DNA from: Rostratula benghalensis
Lineage: Eukaryota > Chordata > Aves > Charadriiformes > Rostratulidae
Assembly: GCA_013399305.1 (NCBI GenBank)
Contig: VXAI01000160.1
Coordinates: 695,159-759,158, forward strand
Length of the DNA: 64,000 nt
Direction of reading: 5' to 3'
Position 1 is the first letter of the stretch; the number at the start of each line of letters is the position of its first letter. The notes under the pieces were generated by a model. That model was not told the origin of the DNA and did not search any database. It saw only the letters and a program-made list of their open reading frames with translations. Shown piece after piece: positions 37,201 through 49,200 of the stretch. The translations under genes and the position numbers were made by a program.

Positions 37201-40200
37201 CTCGTGGTCTGGGATAAGGGGTGAGGAGCTGAGGGTGATGTTTAAGAGCCAGGGAGGCTGTAGCAGGGGTGTTAGAGGCAAGGCTGGTGGAGATGCTGAA
37301 GTCCCTCTCTTGTAAGCTCCTTGACTTGCTGGAAGCAAGAAATGTTATTGTTAATGACCTGATTTATTTGCTGTTCTAATTACAGGAGGCTTAACCACTC
37401 TAACCAAAAAACTATAAAGTTAACCGTTTTTGAGAACGATAACGGTTTGTGTTTTAATGGAAAAATGAAGTTTGAACAAAAAGTGACAAGCACAAATACT
37501 GGAAAGATTATATGCCCTGAACTAGATGTTTTTAAAGATGAAGACAATAATCAGCCTGAAGTACACTGGTATAAGGTATTGTGCACGTGTATACACAATA
37601 TTCTGTGTGAAAAGTCTTATGGAATAACTGTGAAAAGTAGCTTTGGAAAGGGAAGGCCTGTGTTCTCTACAGATTGTGTAAGGTGTCTGTCTTGCTACAC
37701 TATTGAGGAGGTGTAGGGAGATATGGTGTAAGGCATTGTAAAAAACAACAGCTATTGTTCATTTTTGGATTACAATGTTTTTTCAGAGTCAAAACTATGT
37801 GGTTTCATTTGTTGATTTGTGAAAATCTATTTTATCCTTTGATTATTTTATGTAGAAAAGCTTGTATGTTTCCTTAAATACAAGGCTCTGCATAATTATT
37901 TCAGTTTCATGGAATATCAGGCCTGTCCTATCTTTTGATCATGGTGTGTTATTCTTATGCCTCTTGCTCTGTTTCTGCCAAGATACTCTGTAGACTATGC
38001 AAGCTTAGAAACGTGTTTTTCCCACGTTAAGGTAAAACTCCAAAGTGGTTCAACTCTTAATTCTGATGCTGGTATTAAAGTAGTCACGTACACCTCTCTC
38101 TACATAAAATAACCTATTCATTCTCTTGTGGGATGAAGTAATTCTAAACTGCTTATGGGCCAGGGAAGAGAAGGAAGTTTTTCACTGCATTTGTGTTGCC
38201 ACAGAAACAGCAATGCACCCACCAGGGTGAGACACTGCTACTGCAGTTCTCGTTCATCTCAGTGAAGTAGGAATGCAGGCATGTGTTCTCCTGAACTCTG
38301 CTACATGTGTAATAACTATTATTACACCCAAGACAGAAGACTGTCAAGCTATTAAACAAAGGTAGTGAGCTAAAATACTGTTTCCAAAACATTGGAAAAC
38401 TTCAAGGATTGGCTGCTAAAAAGTGCAAACACAGCAAGATGTCTTCAGGCTTCGTGTTAGACCATAGTGAAGCTTGGATAACAACCCACATTGTGGCTTT
38501 CAAAGAAATCAGTATTTGGCAAGCATTTTAATGATCAGTAGAGTTCAGTAACTTGTTTAATTTTCAGATTGTTAGTTCCCTTAAATCACGTGTACTTTTG
38601 ATATATTTAGGAGTGTAAGCCTGGATTTCTTGAAGACAAACGACTTTTTTTGGCAGAGGGTGAAAGTGCTATCTGGATTCACAACGTAACTGTACAAGAC
38701 AGAGGAAACTACACGTGCCGTATGATGTACACATACATGGGAAAACAATATAATGTTTCACGAACCGTGAGCCTAGAGGTTAAAGGTGAGTGCATTGAGG
38801 TTATTTGCTTTTCTTTTTGGCTCTGCTGTAAATATTTGTACACAGGCATAAGGTATTTGGCATGTGACTTTTCTGCTCTGTGAAATCAGAGTTGCAAATG
38901 TCCTTTGATTAATTATTTCCTGAATGTAAAATTAAAATACAATAATGCATGTTGCTACCCTTGAGCACTGCTTGTGAGGAAGAACTGTCATGGGGAAAGG
39001 AGAGATGCAGGGTTAGGAATGAGAATTAGAAGGAAGCAATGGTTACTGGGGTGGAGGGAGTTGTTATTGCTAAAACAAATAGCGGACCCTTAAATTAAAT
39101 TATCTTTTTTTTAAAAAAAAAAAAAAAAAGGAGGAATTTCATTTTTTTCTGAGACCATCACAGCAAAACACCTGTTTGTGGCCTGGTTTCTGAATTTGCT
39201 TACAAAGTTCACTAGAATCTCAGTTGTTGAGAAAAGAGATGCGACCAACTGTGTAAATGCCATAAAGTTAATAAATCTTCCTCTGGAAAGGATTGATTTA
39301 CTGTTTGCACTTGGTTGTGCTTTTCAGCACACAGGACTCAAAACTGGCTGTCATTTTCCCAGTACTGTCATTTATTACCCTGATCATTGTGATTGCTTCT
39401 TTATAGGCAGCACTGATGTTAGCCTGACCAGTACCATGACAGTAGGGCTATCAGAAAAGTTGGTAGGAGGTAAAGTGTCCATCTTTTTAGATCAAAATTC
39501 TGACCTTAGATATGTGATAGAGTAATTGTGGGTTCTTGATACAATCCCTCTTTCTCTTCCTTACCCATCTTTTTAATGAAGTCAATAGCATTTTTTTGTT
39601 GCGTTTTTGTTCTCTGCTTTCGATTACTTTCATATCAACTTCCAGTAAATTTGAGATTTGTTTTAAAGAAGTATTTTTAAGGTAAGATAAAGCCCTTTAA
39701 TTTGAAAGCTAAACCAAAATAATTTGCATACAGTACAGCAAACCTTACGAGATGTTTTCTGTTGTAAATTTGCAACTAGTATTAAGTATGGCACTGCGAT
39801 AGTACTAAATGATAAAACAAAACCATTGTAAAACTATCAACTAAAGCAAGTTGTGGAACTTTTCTTGCCTGAAGATTATATTTTTCTCTTTGTTTCTGTT
39901 AGAAGGACAGAGGAAACCAGAATTTATTTATCCAAAGAACAATACAATTGAAGTAGAACTTGGTAAGTAATGACTATTTTAAGAAACCACTAACATTCAG
40001 TAAAACAAATAACCTCCTGGTCTTTCTGAAATAACGTGAACAGTTTCACAGACTTAAGCAAGACTAGGAAAATAAGCACATGGATTGAGGATATCTGGAA
40101 CACAGATACTAGAACATGATTTCTGAAAGTAATTTGTGGGGGGAATAACTGTGTGCCTAAAGGTGGAGTCTCTTGACCAGCAGTGTTGAGTGGAATGCAC

Positions 40201-43200
40201 AGTTCTAGGAAATGTAAACACTGAGGTCTTTACACCTCAGGTCTGTATGGAGAGGTGTACTGAGAGGCCCATCAAATCATAACTTCTGTGGGTAAAATAC
40301 AGAAGGAAAGGATTCCCAAGAAAATGCTTACCTTCCTGTAAATGGCACTCTGTGAGGTACACTGGTAATAAATAGAATCTGCAGCTTGGCTTGCTTTCCT
40401 AATACTGAGGCATTCTGTAAGATCTGGACTCTTGGTGGCAGAGGAGATGAGTGGCAGGTGAGCTTGCTCTGGGAGCAGAGTGTGAGCGTATTCAGAAACC
40501 ATCCCAGTGGACAGTGTTGGCCAAAAGACTGTGCTCTGGATTAAAGATATGCATGGTCACCAAGAATGGGATTCTGCTCCAGGGTGTAGTTGTCTGTATG
40601 TGGGTATCTGCATATGAGCTAGGGTGCTCAATTTGTGCTTTTGTCAACAGGGGCGCAATGGGGTTGCCTGCATATAGATGTCTAGTGCTATTTTGGATGC
40701 TCTTTAGCAGTACAGGTTTCTTGAAAATCTAAGTCCTATCTGCCAGCTGCATACAGACGCTTTTGATCACAGAATCACAGAATGATATGGGGTTGGAAGG
40801 GACCTGTGGAGATCATCTAGTCCAAATCCCTGCCAAGGCAGGTCCTCCTTGAGCGGATTGCACGGGAACTTGTCCAGCCAGGTCTCTCTCCACAGATGGA
40901 GACCCCAGTGCACTGCCACCCTCAAAGTAAAGAAGTTCCTCCTTATGTTTAGATGGAATTTCTTATGTACAAGTTCATGCCCATTTCCTCTTGTCCTCTC
41001 ACTGGGCACCACTGAAAAAATACTGGCCCCTTTCTCTTGACACTCACCCTTTAAGTATTTATAGGTGGTGATCAGATCCCCCCTCAGTCTTCTCCAGACT
41101 AAAAAGACCTAAGTCTCTCAGCCTTTCCTTGTAAGAGAGATGTTCTAGTCCCCTAATCATCTTTGTAGCCCTGGAGACATCCAAGATGCTCTTCAGCATC
41201 TCAGATGTCATCATATTTTGTACATTCAACTGATCTGAGCCCCAGAGATCTTTCAGTGGATTCAGTGGAGTCTGGAGAGCCATTCAGTTGATAAGGTAGA
41301 ATCATAGAATCATCTGGGCCGGAAGGGACCTTCAGAGGTCACCTAGTCCAACCCCCCCCCAAGTCAGCAGGGACACCCCCAACTAGACCAGGTTGCCCAA
41401 GGCCTCGTTGACCCTCATCTTGAATATCTCCAGGGAAGGGGCCTCAACCACCTCCCTGGGCAACCTGTTCCAGTGCTCCACCACCCTTATAGTAAAGAAC
41501 TTATTCCTAATATCCAATCTAAACCTGTTTTTCTTCAGTTTAAACCCATTGCCCCTCATCCTGTCACTGCAGGCCTTTGTAAATAGGCTCTCCCCAGCCT
41601 TCCTGTAGGCCCCCCTCAGCTACTGGAATGTTGCTATTAGGTCTCCCCAGAGCCTTCTCTTCTCCAGGCTGAACAATCCCAGCTCCCTCAGCCTGTCCTC
41701 GTAGCAGAGGTGCTCCAACCCCTTGATCATTTTTGTGGCCATCCTCTGGACCCTCTAATGATCCTTCTGCAGGTCTAGGTGTCTGCTTTAATGTGAGTGG
41801 ATTTCAGCAGAGCCAAACTCTGTTCTAGCTTAGACATCTAGCTTACGTGTAGATGTGAAAATGTATACACTTACATTTAGGGAGGAATTTATATCCATAT
41901 CAGAGACACCCGAGTGTGGGTTACAGTGGATGAGTTTTAAGGATTCTGCTTTTCATAAGGCAGGTGGAGTTTCTGATATTGCTCCTTTTCCCAGCTACTC
42001 CCTAATCTCTTGATCTTGTTTCTGTTAGAAGAGCTTCTGGTTCAATTGCTGTATTTAAATGTGGGGTGTTTTTTTTTTTTTTTTTTTTTTTTGTAGGCTC
42101 TCATGTAGTTATGGAATGTAATATATCAAGTGGCATAAATGGCTTGATTCCATTCTGGCAAGTTGATGATGAGGATGTTGATAGCTTTGATAGCAGCTAC
42201 ATGGAACAGTTTTATGAGTAAGTATCCTTATACATTGAATTGTAAGTGCACTTGTAAGTGAAGCAATCTGCAGTAATTTGCAGTGGTTTCATCATAAAGT
42301 TAACTACTAGTCAAATGTCAGTGGTCATTGAAAGACTGATTAGAAGTCTGTGTCAAGTAAATTATATTCTTCTTGTTTGGTTTAAAAAAAACCCAAACGT
42401 TTTATTATAAATACTGATGAAGCTGATAATGTAATGAATCAATCACATGTAGGTTTTTATAATGCTGTTGAGAAACACAATTTTATAAGGCTTATTTATG
42501 CATTTGTTCTCATGCAATCCTTTTTGCTAATAGATTAAAGTCTGTGAACTGTCATTAATATGGGAAGGATAGATTGTTCCAAAACTTAAGCATTGCCAAA
42601 CTTACTTTTCTTTGTGAAATCAGTCCTTTTCTAAGTAAAGACACAGCTGCTAATCTTCAAGAAGCTTTTGTTGCAGAACACGTAGGTTTGGGGTTTTGGT
42701 TGGGTTTTTTTTTTTTTAATTTAATGTTCAGGAAGATTAAACACAGATTAGGCTGATAAAACCAGCAATTCTTTCAAGAGAGCAGGGCCTTTGTTCCTCA
42801 GTGACTGGTCTATGCTACACCAGAGTGTGGATGTACTGTTTGCTTTCTCATTGTATTAATTGCTGCTGTTAAATATAACCCTTAAAATTCAGTGCAAAGA
42901 AGAAAGAAAGAAAGAAAAAAAAAATCTCAGTTGATCAGTTCACAGTCATGCAGAAGCATTGCTGTCCCCACCAAGTGTCATCATCAGTGCAAAATATGGC
43001 TAGAGACTTGGGTTACAGATTGCTTTTTAAGTGCTATTTTCCATTCATCTGTATCCCACCTCCAGAATGAATCTTAGTTCTGTTTTGCTATCAAGTTTCT
43101 TTAAAGGGAATTACTACTTTCATTATGGATCTGTGTACTTAGTTGTTTGCTATAAATAGTGGGGCCCCATCTTACAGCCTCTGAGGTACAAGTAAGTCCA

Positions 43201-46200
43201 TTATTCTCTGGGGCATGAGGTTTCTGAGCTTCGCCAGTTAAGACACACGTGCAGCTCTGTGTATTTATGATTAAAATTAAAACAACTGCAGCTTCTTTCA
43301 AAACCAACTCAGTGCTGTTATTAAACACATCTTGCTGGGAAGCATTTAATACGAGTAACCCAAAGCACTTCTCTGATGAGAGAATTGCTTTGTTTGTTTG
43401 GAAATGATCTGTTTCTAATCATTCACCTGCGTGATAATTTTCCCATGCCAGAGATGGAGTTGTGCAAAATACATCCTGTGCAAGTTCTAATTGGGATTAA
43501 TAGTTCAGAGCAAGATATCTAGTAGCAGAGAAATGAATCTCATTGGAATAATAGTGTTTTATTTCAAAAAAAATAGTAGCAATTTCTTAAATTGCTAAAT
43601 TTCTTAAATTACTTAAATTAAATCACAAACTCTTAAATTTGTGGAGCATTTGCTTGTAGCAAACCACACTGTAGGCATGGCCAACATTATGAACCTGAGG
43701 CTTAACACCTGGGAGGTAACCTTTTCCTCTGCTGGGAGAAAAGTCAAAACTGATATGAACAAATCTGAACATGTCGCAAAATGACGAAGTTTGTATTGGC
43801 ATCCCATGAGAGAAGTTGCTGGTAATTATTCGTGTAACAGAAACTGGTTCTTCAGGATGTTCTGCAAAATGTTTTCCTCCTCAAGTACATGAGGTGACGT
43901 CCCTTCGGTCTACAGCGTAGGGTGCCAATTTGTAGGTACTTTCCTCCTGCGGCCCCTCCCAGCTCACACTTTTAAATCTGCCTTAGAGCAGGATGGTGTT
44001 TAGCAGGAGAGCACATTGTATCTCCAAGCTTCCCGTGGCAGTAGGTACCAGACATAAAGGCATTTATCACCAAGCTTCTTGTCATTTGACAGCAGAGGCA
44101 CCTGGCTTTTCTGAATTTTTTTAATCATTATTTCCCAAGTTCATTGACGCTGTTGGCTGTGGACAATGTGGAGTCTGATGATGTGCTTAAAAGGGTCTCT
44201 GCTTCATCACCAATATAAAGAATCCTGGATGCTTTTATTAGTAGTTATTAATGGTTTGGATAGTCTTTCATTCACAGAATCATTTAGGTTAGAAGGGACC
44301 TCTTGAGATTGTCTAGTCCAACTTCCCTGCTCAGGCAGGGTCAGACAGAGCAGCTCGCTCAGGGCTGTGTCCAGTTGGGTACTGGATATCTCCACAGGTG
44401 GAGACTTCACAACTTCTCTCGTGTTTGACCACCCTGACAGTAAAAAAGTGTTCAGATGGAATTTCAGATGGGAAGGTGTTTTCAATTTGTGCTCATTGCC
44501 TCGTGTTCTGTCAGTGGGCACTACTGAAAAGAGCTTGGCTCCCTCTTCTCCACTCCCTCCCTAAGGTATTTACACACATTGATAAGATCCACTCCCTGCC
44601 CTGAGCCTTGTCTTCTCCAGGCTGAACAATTCCTGCTCTTTCCTGTGACAGATGCTCCACTCCTGTAATCATTTTCACAGCTCTGGACTGGGCTTGTTCC
44701 AGTAAATCCCTACTTATCTTGTACTGGGTAGCCCAGAACTGGCCCCAGTACTCCAGGTATGAACTCACTGGTGCTGAGTAGAGGAGAAATATCATCTCCC
44801 TCCACCTGTTGGCAGCACTCTTAATGCAGTCGAGGATCCCTGAGGACTGGTAATTCCTTCTCAGGTGCAGGATTTGAATTTTGCTTTGAACTCCCTGAGG
44901 GTCCTGTCAGCCCATTTCTCCAGCCTGTCAAGATTCCTTGGGATGGCAGCATAGCCCTGTGGTGTGTCAGCCATCCCTTTGCTAGTGGTGCACTCCATCC
45001 CACCAAGCATAAAAACCCTAACAAACCCAATGTGTATGGAAGAGGCCAAGTCAGCTCTGGTCATGAAGCTGTTTGTTACAGGGGTGATATTTACTGTTCT
45101 TCAATGGCTTCTTGGGTATATAGAGGTAAAAAAATGCATTTTCTTGTATTTGTGGATAGATGACTATTGTCTTCAGCACTGATATTCCAGTTTCTCGACA
45201 GATGTTTCCTTTTTTACCCCTTTTTTAATGCTAGAGAGAGGATGCCTCATGGACTCGCTGTATCTGGAACAAAATTTAACATTTCAAAAGTCAAAGCAAA
45301 GGATTATGCTCATAAGTTTTTCTGTCACTTCATATATGGTACTCGACAATTTACATCTTACATCAAACTGGAACATCCAGGTAAGAGATCTCAGCTTGAT
45401 AAAGTGGTTATGTTTACTTCTCAGATAGTTTGACAACGCCCTACTTTGAGCTAAAACTGTGTGATGTACCATTGTGCAAAGTGGGCAACGTAGCTCAATA
45501 CCTTTTGCTTTTGTGATTTTTTTTTGTTTTGTTTTGTTGTATTCTTAGTGAAATTAAAGTAAATAGCACTTTGATTGAGACAAGACAGTGAATGACACCC
45601 CAGTGGAATACTGTGCTTCATTCTGTACACTTGTACTTAAAGAAGCACGTGGATCAGAGAAGATGGTGTGTCTAGAAAAGCAGTGAAAATGGCCAGTTCT
45701 CTAGAAGAGCTGGGGGAAAGTCATAACTAAGTGTGGAACAGACTGTCAAAAGGGCAAGAATGTGAACCTGGTTTCCCTGTCCTTCAGTAATAAATAATGC
45801 ACTCAGAAAAAAAAAAAAGAAAAAAAAAAGATCTATTTATATGGTAGGAGAAACTCTTAACAGTGATGATAGTGAAGGAATTTGATAGATTGCATGGAAA
45901 GGCTATGGACTTTCCATGACTGATGCATGTGCTGTGGTGTTGTCTCATAGATAGGCTCATGCATGTTGATTGGGAGCATCCTGCCAATTACTGTCTGGTG
46001 CTCAGAGACAAGGATGAGTTTGACCTATTGCTGGCTAGCATGAAATTTTCTTTTTAGTAGGTGAACTTAAAGGTAAAGTGAGCTTTAAAAACTCAAATGC
46101 AAGGCTGAAGAAATTTATTGTTTTGATTTAAAACCAGATATACAGAAAAGCAAATCACCATATATAANNNNNNNNNNNNNNNNNNNNNNNNNNNNNNNNN

Positions 46201-49200
46201 NNNNNNNNNNNNNNNNNNNNNNNNNNNNNNNNNNNNNNNNNNTATATATATAATGTAGCTGCAGTAGAGCCTCTGGTCTATTGAGCTTGTGTTGAGCTGA
46301 TTTTGTCAACTGTGAGCCAATCCTCTGGCAGATCTTATTCTCAACCTTAAGTTTAATTGGCCATACTGTAAACAAATCATTGACTGAACATGGATCTGAG
46401 CTGTAGCTTGTTCTCTAAGGTCTACATAAAAATTGTCAGGGTAGGATTTAACCTCAGAAAACCTTTAATACGCAGGAACTGAAACATGCAGTTTGTGGAG
46501 AATGTTTTAGGGACCAAAAATCTAGTAAGGGCAACAAATTAATGGGTTCAATGACAAATGTTTGAAGAGGCTAGAGATGATGGAACGCTGGTTGGTCTGG
46601 GGAAAACAGTATGGTCAGGAAATCACCTCCCCACTCCTGACTTTCTTACTTGCTGGCTGATAAAATCTTGTAGAAGAATTCTCACTCTGCTGCTGTACTG
46701 GGATATACAACAATATTTTGGTGTTTCAGCTGAGGAGTAGCTTCATTTGTCGCATTGGTACCACATCTTTTCTCTGAAACATCAAAATAGGCTTGTCACA
46801 GTATTTGCAGAAGGTGTACATGAAGAACTGTCAGTCCTGTTAATTCTTTTTTTTTAAATATTTTAATGATTAAACAATTTTGAATATCTCTTTTGTCTTT
46901 CTCTGGTTTTAGTTTGTAACAGTTTTGTTTGCTTTCTCCCTCCTTATTTCACTCTGCAGCTCGGAACATTCAGGGTTACTTAGTCGGAGGAGGAGTTTCT
47001 TTGGTATTTTTATTATTTTTTACTCTCTTTGTCTACAAAATCTTCAAAATTGATATTGTGCTTTGGTATCGGGACTCCTGCCATCCTTTCCTGGGTAAAA
47101 AAGGTAATTTGTGTAATAGTGCTGTGTGTTGTAATGAGCCTCCACCTTCCCTTGCAAAGCAATGAGTTAACTTCAGGGAGTGAGATTGGTCTTCCTTGGG
47201 ATTTTTGAAAATATAGTATGTTTTTAGGATGTTTAGAATGAGTTCAGATAACAAAAGCATCTATAGGAGAAAAATCAGCAACTTTCCAGGAATTCAGTAC
47301 TATCATTCCTTTCCCTGAAGACCCCCTTTAGTGATTTGAATGCTGTTCTGACGGCAGTTTTTCAGATTTCTTTCAATTACTGTTTTTACAGAAAGCAGTA
47401 ATACAGTGGAATTATTGGGTGTTTTTTTAATTTTCCATGGATGAAACAGGACAAATTTTGTTTTCTTTTGTTTTCAGTTTGAAGGGACTTCTCATTATTT
47501 TAGTTTCTGTAAATTTCTGTCATTCAGAAAAATGTTGATAGGGGTGTTGAATATGAGAGTATGCTTAAGTATGGGTCATTTCCAAACATCTGAGAAGAGG
47601 TAAATTTTTAGAGAAACAGAAAATATCTTCTAGAAGTATTGAGGTTCTGTAGACATCTTTGAAGTCTTTTAATTTTTTTTTTCCTTCTAAACATTTGTTC
47701 CAAAAACTCTAATACAATTCAGACCTTGAAATCTGCCGAATGCTCTGGTTTTGGTTTTATGTCTAAGTCATTGCTTTGTTTTGAAACTCTAGGTTATAAA
47801 AATGATGGATGAGTTATACAGCAGCTGGAGTTTTCAGTTGTACTACTGGAACCACTATTTTCCAGATAATTCAATGATACAATTTTTTAATTATTATTTT
47901 TATTGAGAATTCAAAGAAGAATATTCAAACCTACTTAATTTTGCAGGTCTCTTGCCTATTCAGGTACAGCATACTGAATTCTAGAAGGCCTGATTCTACA
48001 TAAATGCCAGGCTTAGTATACATGCTTAAATCATAGCAAGATAAGGACCTAAAACAATATTTCAAGTGGGAAAAACCCAAAGTTTAGATATTTTTGTTTA
48101 TTTGTTTGCTTGCTTATTTGTTTTTGTATCTTTAGAATCCATTTTTATATTACTCCTGTTGCTCACTCTTTAGTTTCAGATGGGAAAATGTATGATGCTT
48201 ATGTGCTGTATCCAAAGAACAGAGAGGGCTGCTTGTATTCATCAGATATTTTTGCACTGAAGATACTGCCAGAGGTCTTAGAAAGACAGTGTGGATATAA
48301 CCTCTTCATATTTGGGAGAGATGATTTACCAGGAGAAGGTAAGCTGTCTGAAGACAAATTACACTCTAGTTTTCTCATTGGCAGCTGCAAATACTAGTCA
48401 GAAACAGGCAATCAATCTGATGTGATTCTAAATATCTTCTACCATCGAATGAACTATGATTTCCTTGTTCTCTTTGATGGAGACTGAGAAGTAGAGCTCT
48501 GGGTGCTCCCATGATGCTTTATCTCAGCCTTTCCCTCGTCGTTATTCAGCTTTTCCAGGGTTTTTCAAGGTCTAGCTAGCCTAGGCATCTGGAGATGGAA
48601 GGATGCTGAGGAGAAGAGGAATTGACATTGTGGTTGTGAATAATGACTAATGGCAGGAAACACGGGAGAGTAGGTCTCCTGAGTGGTGTGAAAAGAGCCC
48701 ATTGCTTTCAGGTGCAATTTGACAAGATGAGCTTTCTGCTGTTTCATTTTTGTCTGCTCTGAGAATTGCTGTCAAACCAGCAGGATGCAATACAAAATAT
48801 AGTGGATGCTTAGACAGTGTAGCTGGGGAAAAAGAGTAAAATACAAAGCAACAGCAAGTCACCAGGAATGACCAGCTGTATCAAAGACTACTTGTCCCTA
48901 GTGAATATTCTTAGAAAGCATTGCCTTCCATGTCAGGCTTTAAAATCTTTCTGGAAGTTTCCTCTCTGTGCAGGTGTGTATCAAATTTAAATTTCTAGCA
49001 TTTCTAGCTGAAAATTGCAAAGTCTGTCCCTCTGACTGCCTATGTGGTGTGAAATAATGGAAGCCTTCAGAATCCTTCCTGATCTTATGACTTTATAAAG
49101 ATAATACTGAGACTGAATAAATTTGCAGAGTAGGCTTTTTTTTAAAAAAACCCTGTGTGTGAATGAACCTACGTGAGCTGGTTTGGATCAATTTTCTACA

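Noticed and set aside
37447..37716. Open frame running through the donor of coding exon 3
   Set aside because: The part up to 37575 is the real exon; the remainder is intron that happens to lack a stop, with no evidence for use.
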